The notes under the pieces: generated by a model
The model's database searches: none
Seen by the model: the letters and a program-made list of their open reading frames with translations, nothing else
Told to the model about the DNA's origin: nothing
Program-made: the position numbers and the translations under genes
Source of the DNA: Amycolatopsis sp. 2-15
GTDB lineage: Bacteria; Actinomycetota; Actinomycetes; Mycobacteriales; Pseudonocardiaceae
Length of the DNA: 64,000 nt
Assembly (NCBI RefSeq): GCF_030285625.1
Contig: NZ_CP127294.1
Location: 4,312,501 to 4,376,500, forward strand
Reading direction: 5' to 3'
Part shown: positions 20,273 through 28,190 of the stretch, one piece after another
Layout of the letters: every line of letters starts with the position of its first letter
Numbering within the stretch: position 1 is the first letter of the stretch

Positions 20273-20740
20273 CTACCGGGGCGAGAGGAGGAACACGCGG
20301 ATTTCACGATGAGCGGCGCGCACGGCGTATGTGTCGTAGGCGGGCCAATACCGGGCGACAGCGTCCCACATCTCCTGGCGCTCGTCGCCTTCGAGGAGCC
20401 GGCCGCGGACCGCAGTGGTGCGCCCGCGCATGCTGACGGTCGCCTCGGGCTGGGCCATCAGGTTCGCCGACCACGCGGGTTGCTTCTCGCCGCCCCAGTT
20501 GGAGCCGATCACGACGTAGCCCCCGTCACGTTCGACGTAGAGCAGCGGCACCTGGCGCGGCTCGCCGCTCGTGCGCCCGACCGTGGTCAGCAGCAGGGCC
20601 GGCAGACCCAGCGGCGTGCCGACACCCAGACGTCCGCCGGTCACGCGCAACATCACGCGGTCGGCGGGGACGAGCGCCCGCCCGAGCGCGGCGAACGCGG
20701 GGGTCTTGCCGAACCCGGTGAGGAGCTTTCGCAGTCCCAT
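20273..20740 (-). CDS. Ddn-like nitroreductase / deazaflavin(F420)-dependent family protein
   Basis: A 155-aa split-barrel protein. The LLTTVGRTSGEPRQVPLLY and GYVVIGSNWGGEKQPAWSANL motifs are those of the deazaflavin-dependent nitroreductase family. The known chemistry is F420H2-dependent reduction, often of quinones; the substrate here is unknown. The ATG at 20740 is chosen over a GTG three codons upstream because AAGG is better spaced. It starts 10 nt after the thioesterase stop, so the two probably form one unit. Confidence 0.9.
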   Translation of the reverse strand: MGLRKLLTGFGKTPAFAALGRALVPADRVMLRVTGGRLGVGTPLGLPALLLTTVGRTSGEPRQVPLLYVERDGGYVVIGSNWGGEKQPAWSANLMAQPEATVSMRGRTTAVRGRLLEGDERQEMWDAVARYWPAYDTYAVRAAHREIRVFLLSPR

Positions 20741-20750
20741 TTCGCGCACC

Positions 20751-21491
20751 TTACTGGGTGATCACCAGGGTCTTCCGCAGTGCTGCCACGACGTCCGGAA
20801 GCCGCTCGGTGAGGTAGAGGTGGCCGCCGGGGTGCGCCGTGAAGTCGAAGCCGCCGGTGGTGTGGGCGGCCCAGGCGCGGACGTCTTCGGGGGTCACCCG
20901 CGGGTCGTCGGCGCCGGCGTGCGCGTGGATCGGCGCGGCCAGCGGCGGGGTGTCGGGATGGGTGTGGGTCTCGACGGCGGTGCAGTCGGCGCGCAGCGCG
21001 GGCAGGACCAGGGCGCGCAGTTCTTCGTCGGCGAGCACGCGCGGGTCGGTGCCGCTGAGGTTCGCGACTTCGGCGAGCAAGGCGTTGTCGTCGAGCAGAT
21101 GTTTGGTGTCGTCGCCCGGGCGGGACGGGGCGCGGCGAGCGGAGACGACCACCGCGTGCGGCCCGGAGCCCCGCGCTTCCAGCCGGAGGCCGACTTCGTA
21201 GGCGAGCGTGGCGCCCATGCTGTGGCCGAAGAGCACGACGGGCACGTCGAGCCACGGCAGCACCGCCTGCGTGATGGCGTCGGCGAGGTCCGGGACCCGC
21301 GTGAGCGCCGGCTCGCCGAACCGGTCTTGGCGGCCGGGGTACTGCACGGCGAGCACGTCGACGTCGGGTGAGAGCGCCTTCGAGAACGGGTGGAAAAACG
21401 ACGCCGAACCGCCCGCGTGCGGCAGGAACACCAGACGCGCCGGTGCGTCGTCGGCCGGGTGGTAGCGCCGGATCCACCGGTCTTCGGTCAT
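20751..21491 (-). CDS. type II thioesterase (alpha/beta hydrolase, GrsT/SrfAD-like)
   Basis: A 246-aa hydrolase. It has the nucleophile elbow GHSMGA (near residue 81), the N-terminal FLPHAGGSASFF oxyanion-hole segment, and the catalytic His in HPGGHLYL. Such enzymes remove wrong acyl groups from carrier proteins of NRPS/PKS lines. No PKS/NRPS gene is seen in this window, so its partner must be elsewhere. The ATG at 21491 has AAGGGGG upstream. Confidence 0.92.
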   Translation of the reverse strand: MTEDRWIRRYHPADDAPARLVFLPHAGGSASFFHPFSKALSPDVDVLAVQYPGRQDRFGEPALTRVPDLADAITQAVLPWLDVPVVLFGHSMGATLAYEVGLRLEARGSGPHAVVVSARRAPSRPGDDTKHLLDDNALLAEVANLSGTDPRVLADEELRALVLPALRADCTAVETHTHPDTPPLAAPIHAHAGADDPRVTPEDVRAWAAHTTGGFDFTAHPGGHLYLTERLPDVVAALRKTLVITQ

Positions 21492-21559
21492 CGCCGTGCC
21501 CCCTTCTGCCCCGTCCCGATCCTGCCGCACCCCCAGGCACGGCAGGACCGAGGTGTGGG

Positions 21560-22744
21560 TCAGCGCACGTCGGAAAGCGGGATGCGCTGGAACACCACGC
21601 TTTCGTACGGGCCGGCGGTCCCCGTCTCGTAGAGCAGGCCGGCGGTCGCCGGGTCGGCTTGCACGAGGTCGGAGTAGCCCGCCGGGTTGCTCGTCAGCGT
21701 GCGGCCCGCGCTCCACGTGCGCCCGCCGTCGGAGCTGAGCCGCAGCCGCATGACCGCGCGGGTGGCCGGGTCGGCCGGGCCGGAGTAGACCAGCAGCCAG
21801 GGGATCGTGGTCTGCAGCACGCTGCCTTCCACCTTCGTCCCGGAGATCCCCGGCTGCACCTGGTACGGCCGCACGAGCGTCTTGCCGCCGTCGAAGCTGT
21901 AGCCGTCGACGCGGTGGTCGGCGGCGGAGCCCTGGTTGCGGCTGGTGAAGTACAGCGCGCCCGTGGGCAGCTCGGTCATCGACGTCTCGTTGGCGGCGAT
22001 CACGCCGTCGGTGCGGTCGTCGGTGAAGCCGATGTGCCAGGTGCGGCCGTTGTCGTCGCTGTAGAGGTCGTGGCCGCCGTAGTACTTCGCCTCCGTGCCG
22101 ATGTCGGTGGAGCCGGCGGGCGGAGCGCTGGAATGGTTGGCGGGCACCACGATCCGGCCGGCGTGCGGGCCGTGACGCAGGAGCGTGGCGTGGCCCGGAC
22201 CGGTGGCGTACCAGCGCCAGGTGGGCAGTTTGGTCTCGGTGGTGATGTCGCGGGCCGACGTCCAGGTGCGGCCGTTGTCGCGGCTGCTGGACACGAACAC
22301 GCGGCGGGTGTCCTGCGCGGACGCGGTGCCGGACATGATCTGCGCTTCGCTGACCGGTCCGTTGTGGACGGTCAGCAGCACGAGCTCGCCGTCGCGCGCG
22401 ACGACCGGGGTGGGGTTGCCGGCGGTGTTGTCGCCGTTGCTGTCCACCACGGTCAGCGGGCCCCAGGTGCAGCCACCGTCGCGCGAGGTTTTCGACACGG
22501 TCTGGATGGCGCCGGAGTCTCCGGCCGAGTCGCGCCGGCCTTCGGCGAAGGCCACCAGCGACCCGTTGGCGGCGCGCACCACCGCGGGGATGCGGAAGGT
22601 GTCGTAGCCCTCGGAGCCGGAGGTGAAGGGCACCGACGACGTGCAGCCGTGGTGCGCGGGTGCGGCCGTGGCCGCGGGGGTGAACGACAGCCCGAGTGCG
22701 GCTGCCGCGAGAAGAGTCGTCCCGAACCTGCGGATCGGTGACAC
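21560..22744 (-). CDS. secreted exo-alpha-sialidase (neuraminidase)
   Basis: A 394-aa protein with a Sec signal peptide (positively charged start, hydrophobic core, cleavage near ATAAPA). It has the six-bladed sialidase features: the FRIP motif in YDTFRIPAVV with its catalytic Arg, the DSG segment, and Asp-boxes such as SRDGGCTW, SRDNGRTW, SDDNGRTW and SSDGGRTW. Released sialic acid could be a nutrient, but no nan genes are present here. The start is a GTG with GAGGAGG about 7 nt upstream. It is divergent from a TetR gene. Confidence 0.9.
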   Translation of the reverse strand: MSPIRRFGTTLLAAAALGLSFTPAATAAPAHHGCTSSVPFTSGSEGYDTFRIPAVVRAANGSLVAFAEGRRDSAGDSGAIQTVSKTSRDGGCTWGPLTVVDSNGDNTAGNPTPVVARDGELVLLTVHNGPVSEAQIMSGTASAQDTRRVFVSSSRDNGRTWTSARDITTETKLPTWRWYATGPGHATLLRHGPHAGRIVVPANHSSAPPAGSTDIGTEAKYYGGHDLYSDDNGRTWHIGFTDDRTDGVIAANETSMTELPTGALYFTSRNQGSAADHRVDGYSFDGGKTLVRPYQVQPGISGTKVEGSVLQTTIPWLLVYSGPADPATRAVMRLRLSSDGGRTWSAGRTLTSNPAGYSDLVQADPATAGLLYETGTAGPYESVVFQRIPLSDVR

Positions 22745-22807
22745 GTTCCGCCTCCTCGTCAGTGGGGATGGGGGAGAGACGCAGGACGTGGGATGTCCGA
22801 CGTCCTA

Positions 22808-22817
22808 TGTCCGGACA
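22808..22817. promoter_or_regulatory. candidate operator upstream of the sialidase gene
   Basis: The perfect 10-bp palindrome TGTCCGGACA lies 64 nt upstream of the sialidase GTG. A second ATGTCCG element lies 14 bp closer to the gene (22793-22799). The site is in the divergent promoter region; the regulator that binds is not known. Confidence 0.5.
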
Positions 22818-22882
22818 ACCTAGGGAGCGGTGCGGGGTTCGTCAAGGTGTTGTCGCTGCCTACACCCGAGTAAGGTGCGGGC

Positions 22883-23473
22883 ATGACGGAGGCGCGCACC
22901 AGCTACCACCACGGCAACCTGCGGGCGGTGCTGCTCGAGAACGCCGAGCGGGTACTGGAGGAGTCGGGGCCCGACGAGCTGTCGCTGCGGCAGCTGGCCC
23001 GCGACGCCGGGGTGAGCCACGGGGCGCCGCGCCAGCACTTCGCGGACAAGCGGGCGCTGCTCGACGCCCTCGCGGAGCGGGGTTTCGAGCAGCTGGGCCA
23101 CGAGCTCGAGGCGGCGCGCGCCGACGACGGTGCGCCGTTCGCCGCCGCGCTGCTGGCGTTCGCGCGTGCGTGGGTGGGGTTCGCGACGCGCCGGCCGGCA
23201 CTGCTGGACCTGATGTTCGCGGCGAAGAACCGCGAGGACGCCCGTGACCTGCGGGCGGTGGCGGACCGGACGTTCGCCGCGACGTCGGCGATGATCGCCC
23301 GCGCGCAGGCGGGCGGCGACGTGGTGGCGGGTGAGCACGTGGAGTACGCGATCTTCGCGACCTTGCAGGGGCTCGCGTCGCTCGTGACCAGCGGCATGAG
23401 CGGGGCACGGCCGGTGGCGCAGCTGGTGGACGAGACCATCGCGACGCTCGTCGACGGGCTGAGGTCGCGCTGA
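22883..23473 (+). CDS. TetR-family transcriptional regulator
   Basis: A 196-aa regulator starting MTEARTSYHHGNLRAVLLE, a common TetR opening. The HTH ends with VSHGAPRQHFADKRALLDAL, and the C-terminal domain resembles the TetR_C group that includes AcrR-like factors. It is divergent from the sialidase gene and upstream of the MBL-fold gene on the same strand, so it may control either. The ATG at 22883 has a weak AAGG upstream. Confidence 0.9.
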   Translation: MTEARTSYHHGNLRAVLLENAERVLEESGPDELSLRQLARDAGVSHGAPRQHFADKRALLDALAERGFEQLGHELEAARADDGAPFAAALLAFARAWVGFATRRPALLDLMFAAKNREDARDLRAVADRTFAATSAMIARAQAGGDVVAGEHVEYAIFATLQGLASLVTSGMSGARPVAQLVDETIATLVDGLRSR

Positions 23474-23526
23474 GCTGTCGCTATTTGAGACCGCCGCGGC
23501 TCGTGGTGCGTGCGATCGTCCCGGGC

Positions 23527-24141
23527 GTGGACGTCGATCTCACCGTGACCGCCGGGAACTACCGCTTCGACGGGGTGTCGTTCGCCGTCGACACGAACAT
23601 CTGGCTCCTCGGCGACGAGGAGGAGGTGCTGGTGGTCGACGCCGGCTTCGACGCGACCGCCATCGCCGCCGCGATCGACGGGCGCGACGTGCTGGGCATC
23701 CTGTGCACCCACGCGCACAACGACCACGCCGACGCCGCGCTCACCCTGGCCGACGCGACGGGCGCGCCCGTGCTCCTGCACCCGGGCGACGCCAAGCTGT
23801 GGGCCACGGTCAACCCCGGCCGCCGCCCCGACGCCGAGCTGGCCGACGGGCAGGTGCTCACCGTCGCCGGCTCACCGGTGGTCGTCCTGCACACCCCGGG
23901 TCACACGGCGGGTTCGGTGTGTTTGCACCTGCCCGACGAAGGCCTGCTCTTCAGCGGCGACACGCTCCTGTCCGGCGGCCCGGGCATGACCGGCGACGTG
24001 ATGTCGAGCCGGTCGACGCTGCACGATTCGGTGCGCCGGAAATTGCTCGTGCTGCCCGATGAAACGGTGGTGCACCCGGGCCACGGATACGACACGGACA
24101 TCGGCACCGAACGCGTGGAATCGTGGGCCGGGCAGATTTGA
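23527..24141 (+). CDS. metallo-beta-lactamase-fold hydrolase (glyoxalase II-like)
   Basis: A protein of about 204 aa with the MBL metal ligands THAHNDHAD, the later His in HTPGHTAGS, Asp in LLFSGDTL and the final His in VVHPGHGYDT. This pattern fits thioester or sulfur-compound hydrolases. Similar proteins lie next to S-nitrosomycothiol reductase in actinobacteria, but no such gene is adjacent here. The start is uncertain: GTG 23527 fits the fold, while GTG or TTG codons at 23485-23506 are possible. It follows the TetR gene by about 50 nt. Confidence 0.88.
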   Translation: MDVDLTVTAGNYRFDGVSFAVDTNIWLLGDEEEVLVVDAGFDATAIAAAIDGRDVLGILCTHAHNDHADAALTLADATGAPVLLHPGDAKLWATVNPGRRPDAELADGQVLTVAGSPVVVLHTPGHTAGSVCLHLPDEGLLFSGDTLLSGGPGMTGDVMSSRSTLHDSVRRKLLVLPDETVVHPGHGYDTDIGTERVESWAGQI

Positions 24142-24151
24142 GCGGTCGCAG

Positions 24152-24397
24152 TCAGATTCTTTCGCAGGCGATCGTGAGGTCCACGCCGTAGAGCACGTAG
24201 GAGCATTCGTGCGAGGCGTGGGTGGCGTCGGTTTCCGTGCAGGCCAAGGGGAAACCGAGTACGTCGATGGAGCAGTAGGCGTAGAACCGGTCCGGGTTGC
24301 CGGGCACCTGGTCGGCCGCCGCGGGCAGAGCCGTGGCCACCAGTCCGCCGCACACGAGTGCGCCGGCTGTGGCCCAGGAAGCGATTCGGGTTTTCAT
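24152..24397 (-). CDS. small secreted cysteine-containing protein
   Basis: An 81-aa protein. Residues 1-28 form a clear signal peptide (MKTRIASWATAG core, ending LPAAADQ). The mature part of about 53 aa holds four Cys (in YAYCS, LACTE, HECSY, IACER), suggesting two disulfides. The ATG at 24397 has AAAGGA upstream. No family is recognised. It converges on the MBL gene and has no obvious partner. Confidence 0.75.
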   Translation of the reverse strand: MKTRIASWATAGALVCGGLVATALPAAADQVPGNPDRFYAYCSIDVLGFPLACTETDATHASHECSYVLYGVDLTIACERI

Positions 24398-24543
24398 CTT
24401 CGCCGTCCTTTCCTTCGAATGCGGGGTTTCCGCTTTCGGGAAATGCCCGGATTCCGGTGGTCCCACCCCTTGAGTCACCCCAACGTGTCACTGGAGCCGT
24501 AGCTGGCCTGTCGCGGGCATCACGGTTCGCCGACGGGAAAAAG

Positions 24544-24557
24544 ATGACAGTCGTCAT
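24544..24557. promoter_or_regulatory. candidate TetR operator ATGAC-AGTC-GTCAT
   Basis: The interrupted palindrome with arms ATGAC/GTCAT lies 36 nt before the TetR start, in an AT-rich patch (ATATATTATGG follows) that probably holds the promoter. Autoregulation is inferred from position. Confidence 0.6.
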
Positions 24558-24592
24558 ATATTATGGACGGAGATTTCCCCCGAGGAGGACGC

Positions 24593-25171
24593 ATGGGACG
24601 CGTGTCGCGAGCCGAGGCCGATCGGCATCGCAGTGAGGTCGTCACGGCAGCCGCGCGGCTGTTCCGCGAGCGGGGCGTCGGCGGCGTCAGTGTGGCCGAG
24701 TTGATGGGCGAAGTGGGCCTCACGCAGGGCGGGTTCTACCGGCAGTTCGCGTCGAAGGAGGCGCTGGCCGGGGAAGCGGCGGCGGAGGCGTTCGAGCAGC
24801 TCGCGGCGCAGTTGCGGCGGATCCCCGAGGCGCCGGTGAGCGAGCGCCGCGCGGAGCTGGCGGCTTCGTACATGTCGCAGGAATCCCGCGATGCGCCTGG
24901 CGAAGGCTGCCCCGCCACGGCGCTCGGCGGCGAAGCGGCACGGGACGAGCAGGGGAGCCCGCTGCGCAAGTCGTATGCCGACGGCGTGCGGACGTTCCTC
25001 GACGTGCTCGCCGAGTTCGACGGTGAGTCCGCCACGCGGGAGGACCACATGGCGACGCTGGCGACGCTGGTGGGCGCGCTGTACCTGGCCCGGGGGACGG
25101 CGGGGGATCCGCTGTCGGACGAGATCCTGGAAGCCGCGCGCCGGCGGGTGGTCGAGACCTCGCACGAGTGA
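24593..25171 (+). CDS. TetR-family regulator
   Basis: A 192-aa regulator with the HTH at about residues 12-55 (VAELMGEVGLTQGGFYRQFASKE split over the helices) and a C-terminal domain that carries GCPATALGGEAAR, characteristic of the AcrR-like subgroup that responds to electrophiles. A Cys in that motif (GEGCPATA) is a potential redox sensor. GAGGAGG sits directly upstream of the ATG. The gene converges on the alpha/beta hydrolase. It may regulate that gene from a distance, since both promoters carry GTCAT-type palindromes. Confidence 0.9.
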   Translation: MGRVSRAEADRHRSEVVTAAARLFRERGVGGVSVAELMGEVGLTQGGFYRQFASKEALAGEAAAEAFEQLAAQLRRIPEAPVSERRAELAASYMSQESRDAPGEGCPATALGGEAARDEQGSPLRKSYADGVRTFLDVLAEFDGESATREDHMATLATLVGALYLARGTAGDPLSDEILEAARRRVVETSHE

Positions 25172-25247
25172 GTCCTTTGTGGATTTGCTTTGAGCGCACG
25201 GCAATGGTCCGGCACGGTGGTGCCGGACCATTGTCCGTTGTGGAGGA

Positions 25248-26108
25248 TCAGCCGAGGAAGGCGTTGACGTCGCCGGCGAACTCGGCCGCGTAGTGGAACA
25301 GGAAGCCGTGCCCGGCGCCCGGGTAGAGGGCGAGGCGTGCGTTGGGCAGGTGGTCCGCCAGGACCTTCGAGTTGGGTGTGGGGACCATGATGTCGTTGTC
25401 CCCGTTGGCGACCAGCGTCGGCTGCGTGATGGCGGCGAGGCGCGCGAGGCGGCTCGGGTCCGGGATGCCCCACGCGCTGATCGCGTCGAGCTGCGCGTCG
25501 CGGGTGGCGAGCGAGACGCCCTCGTCGCGGTCCTCGGTGCGCGTGAAGATGCGCTGCACGAACTCCCAGCCCTTCGCGACGCCGGTCGGGGTCTTCGCGA
25601 AGAACAGGTGCAGCAGGTGCTCGGCGGCGGGCTCGTCGGCCGTGGCGGCGTTGCCGGTCTCGCCGGTCCAGGTGTGGAAGCCGGAGCCACCTTCGTGGCT
25701 GGTGCCGGCGAGCACGAGCCGGTTCACCAGCAGGGGCCGGATGAGGACGAGTTCCTGCGCGACGAACCCACCGAGTGAGAAGCCGAGCACGTCGATGTCG
25801 GTGAGCCCGAGCGCGTCGAGGAAGGCCAGCGCGTCGTGCGCCATGGCAGTGACGGTGCGCGGGGTGGCGCCCGAGCTGCCGCCGACGCCGGTGTTGTCGA
25901 ACAGGATGACCTCGCGCTCGGCCGCGATCGTGTCGACCAGCTGCGGGTCCCAGTTGTCGAGGTTGCCGCGGAAGTGCTGCAGGAACACGAGCGGGCGCAC
26001 GTCGCGCTCGGTGTTGCCGAAGCGGCGGTAGGCGTAGGTGACGCCCTTGCCGGCCTCGACGGTGAGGTTCGGGGTGGTCAGCTGGCTGGGGACGGTGGTC
26101 TGCGACAT
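25248..26108 (-). CDS. alpha/beta hydrolase (haloperoxidase/esterase-like)
   Basis: A 286-aa alpha/beta hydrolase. The nucleophile elbow is GFSLGGF (near residue 102), the acid is likely in NGDNDIMVPT, and the His is in PGAGHGFLF. The FLQHFRGNLDNWDP segment near the N-terminus is typical of the non-haem haloperoxidase-like esterases. ATG 26108 has AAGGAG about 10 nt upstream; the frame continues upstream through AT-rich promoter DNA. The substrate is unknown. Confidence 0.9.
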   Translation of the reverse strand: MSQTTVPSQLTTPNLTVEAGKGVTYAYRRFGNTERDVRPLVFLQHFRGNLDNWDPQLVDTIAAEREVILFDNTGVGGSSGATPRTVTAMAHDALAFLDALGLTDIDVLGFSLGGFVAQELVLIRPLLVNRLVLAGTSHEGGSGFHTWTGETGNAATADEPAAEHLLHLFFAKTPTGVAKGWEFVQRIFTRTEDRDEGVSLATRDAQLDAISAWGIPDPSRLARLAAITQPTLVANGDNDIMVPTPNSKVLADHLPNARLALYPGAGHGFLFHYAAEFAGDVNAFLG

Positions 26109-26171
26109 CTCCGGGACTCCTTCGACTGGGTCGATCTCCTTGTTTAGATTATGTACCTCATCTATTTGAGA

Positions 26172-26192
26172 GTGATAGATGACGTCCATCAC
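26172..26192. promoter_or_regulatory. imperfect 21-bp palindrome upstream of the hydrolase
   Basis: GTGAT and ATCAC arms bracket GATGACGTCCATC in a locally AT-rich region 64-84 nt upstream of the hydrolase start. A further GTTTAG/CTAAAC pair (26142-26147 and 26193-26198) flanks it. It resembles the ATGAC/GTCAT site before the TetR gene at 24593, which suggests a shared regulator; this is an inference. Confidence 0.45.
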
Positions 26193-26211
26193 CTAAACGG
26201 GGTGCTTCGAC

Positions 26212-26568
26212 CTAGTCCAGGGGCTCCAGGCGCAGCACGGTCGTGGGCCGGCCGTCCGGGAAGTTCGCGACCTGAGCCTTGAGCACGGGCTGCGCTTCCT
26301 CGTCGCCGACGCGCCGCACGCGCCGGACGGTGTCCCGGCCTCGCGGCCCGTCCCGCTCCACGCGGCAGTACCCGGCGGCGAGCAGGTTGCGCACCCAGCC
26401 GCGGCCCTCGGGCGCGCACACGTACTGCCGGCCGCCCCGTTCCGTCACGTTCAGCACCACGGGCCGCGACTCCCCGGACCGCCGCCCGACGACGTCGACG
26501 ACCCTGAGCACCGGCACCCCGTCCGCGTACGGTTCGACGGCGGCTTCCCGCACCTGCTCGACGTCCAC
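26212..26568 (-). CDS. Ddn-like (DUF385-type) nitroreductase family protein
   Basis: A 118-aa small split-barrel protein with VLRVVDVVGRRSGESRPVVLN and YVCAPEGRGWVRNLLAAGYC, the pattern of the F420-dependent nitroreductase family. It is shorter than usual and may be a single-domain member. GTG 26568 is chosen because GGGAGG precedes it by 4 nt; an earlier GTG at 26586 is possible. Its role is unknown. Confidence 0.82.
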   Translation of the reverse strand: MDVEQVREAAVEPYADGVPVLRVVDVVGRRSGESRPVVLNVTERGGRQYVCAPEGRGWVRNLLAAGYCRVERDGPRGRDTVRRVRRVGDEEAQPVLKAQVANFPDGRPTTVLRLEPLD

Positions 26569-26616
26569 GGCCCCTCCCTTCGTCACTCGAAGATACGGTT
26601 CGCCTACGGTCGGGCG

Positions 26617-26913
26617 TCAGGCGGCGTCCGATGTGGACTGTCCGGTGGTTGTCCTGTCGCTGTTCGGTTCTTCTTCCGGGCCGAAGTCGAACACCAGCTG
26701 AACTGCGGGTGGTGCCCGGCGCCGTCTGCGCGGTGTGCCGCCGAGCGGGAACGGCGCGACCGCGCTTTCACCGTGCTGCTGCGGATGATCGGCGAGGTAA
26801 CGCAGCTTGAGCAGGTGCCGCCGCACGAGCCCGGCGCGCCGCGCCTCGTCGAACCACGCGCGCGCCACCCGGTTCCCGGCGCGCCGCCGGTTTCGTGATT
26901 CGTTGTGGTCCAC
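26617..26913 (-). CDS. small basic hypothetical protein
   Basis: A 98-aa arginine-rich frame starting at GTG 26913 with GAGGAC about 5 nt upstream. It has a helical first half (ARAWFDEARRAGLVRRHLLKLRYLADHP) and a Pro/Arg-rich second half ending in a polar tail. No family is recognised. The helical text and ribosome site favour a real gene, but the evidence is modest. It lies upstream of the tRNA-Arg gene on the same strand orientation. Confidence 0.45.
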   Translation of the reverse strand: MDHNESRNRRRAGNRVARAWFDEARRAGLVRRHLLKLRYLADHPQQHGESAVAPFPLGGTPRRRRRAPPAVQLVFDFGPEEEPNSDRTTTGQSTSDAA

Positions 26914-27194
26914 GGGTCCTCGATGGGGTCGTCTGTGGCTGCGCGTGACCGCTCCGTCGCGCATTCCGCGTGACGGCGCCAGATAACAAGCTTGTCTCAA
27001 GTGGAACTCGGCCTGGAGCTGTTGCCCCATTCGGCCGCTGCGCGATCCGGCGTCCGGTCGCGTGGAAGATCAACGGCCGGCGCGGGCCGTCCACAGTGGG
27101 CGCTTCCGGCTCCGCCGACACGACCCGTGGCGTGGCGCCGATTTCTCGGCCCCGGCGGAAGCCGCGCGCCGACCGCGCGCGGCATTTCCGCTGG

Positions 27195-27271
27195 TGGTGC
27201 CCCCGGCAGGACTCGAACCTGCGACCTAGAGATTAGAAGGCTCTTGCTCTATCCAGCTGAGCTACGAGGGC
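27195..27271 (-). tRNA. tRNA-Arg (anticodon TCT)
   Basis: A 77-nt cloverleaf with encoded CCA at 27195-27197. The acceptor stem pairs GCCCTCG with CGGGGGC (one G-T wobble), the D arm has GCTCAGCTGGATAGAGC, the anticodon loop is CTTCTAA, and the T arm is GCAGGTTCGAGTCCTGC. The anticodon TCT reads AGA, a rare codon in such GC-rich genomes. As read, the anticodon stem closes with a C-T mismatch at positions 31-39. Confidence 0.95.
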
Positions 27272-28190
27272 CCGGGTCGACGACGGTTGCCGATCTCCAG
27301 CACCGGCAGCTTAGTCGTCGCCATCCTCTCGATCGTTCGACACCGTCGAATCGTTTCAGGTCTCGTTCGCCGGATTCGCCGGATGCCGTGCGCCTGCCCG
27401 GTCCCCACGCGGGTGATCTTGCTCGTTGCCGCGGGGGTGCGCCGGCGGCGCGTTCACCAGGGGTTCATCAGGCGCCCGGGGTTCCGCGCGGCCGTTGCCT
27501 GCCCACGACATCCCGCTCGAATGGGTGGGATCGCCACCACCTCGCGGCTGCGGTCTCGGCGGGGTGGCGAGAGGCGTGGTTTTGGCAGGTCGGTGGGTGT
27601 GGGTGGGGGTGCATGGAGGGCTCCTTACGGGGTGGGGTCGGGACTTCGGCCAGACGTGATGGATCGGTGGGCTTGCCGGGTGCACCGGGTTGGCGCGTTC
27701 GAGACGGTCGCGGCGGTCGATCAGGGTGCTCCGCCGCGGCCGCGGCGGAGTGGGGCTGGGGCTCGTCGGCCAACGCGGTGCAGCGCTGCTGAGGACGCGG
27801 TGGGACGCACGGCCGAAACGCGGGGAGGGAGACGGGCGGAGATCTTGGCATCGGTGGCTGGGTAGCGGTCGGGACAGCGGTGATGGGCGGAGTGGTCTCT
27901 GAGGCCGGAGCGGATCTGGCCCGGCGGAGGGCGGGGAGGGGGAGGGGCCCCGTGGGCGCGCTGGACACGGGGAAGGTGGCGCGCGCCCACGGGGGTGGGG
28001 CCGCTCGGGGACGGCCCCAGGGGCCGGTGATCGGTGGGGCGGCGCGGTGGGGCCGCGGGATGACCGATCAGCCGGTCCCGGTCAGCTGGTCGAGGTGGTG
28101 GCAGGTCCCGGGGCACGGTGGTGTGCGTGCCGCCGGGGTTGGTGGGCAGAGTGCGGTGGCTTCGGTGATGTTGAGGCCGGGTGTAGCGGG
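27272..28190. other. gene-free stretch upstream of the repeat array
   Basis: About 920 bp with no convincing gene. Open frames exist on both strands because stop codons are rare in this G-rich DNA, but they lack ribosome sites, recognisable domains and normal composition. The + strand becomes increasingly G-rich towards 28190. It may be eroded copies of the neighbouring array or an old insertion next to the tRNA. Confidence 0.6.
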
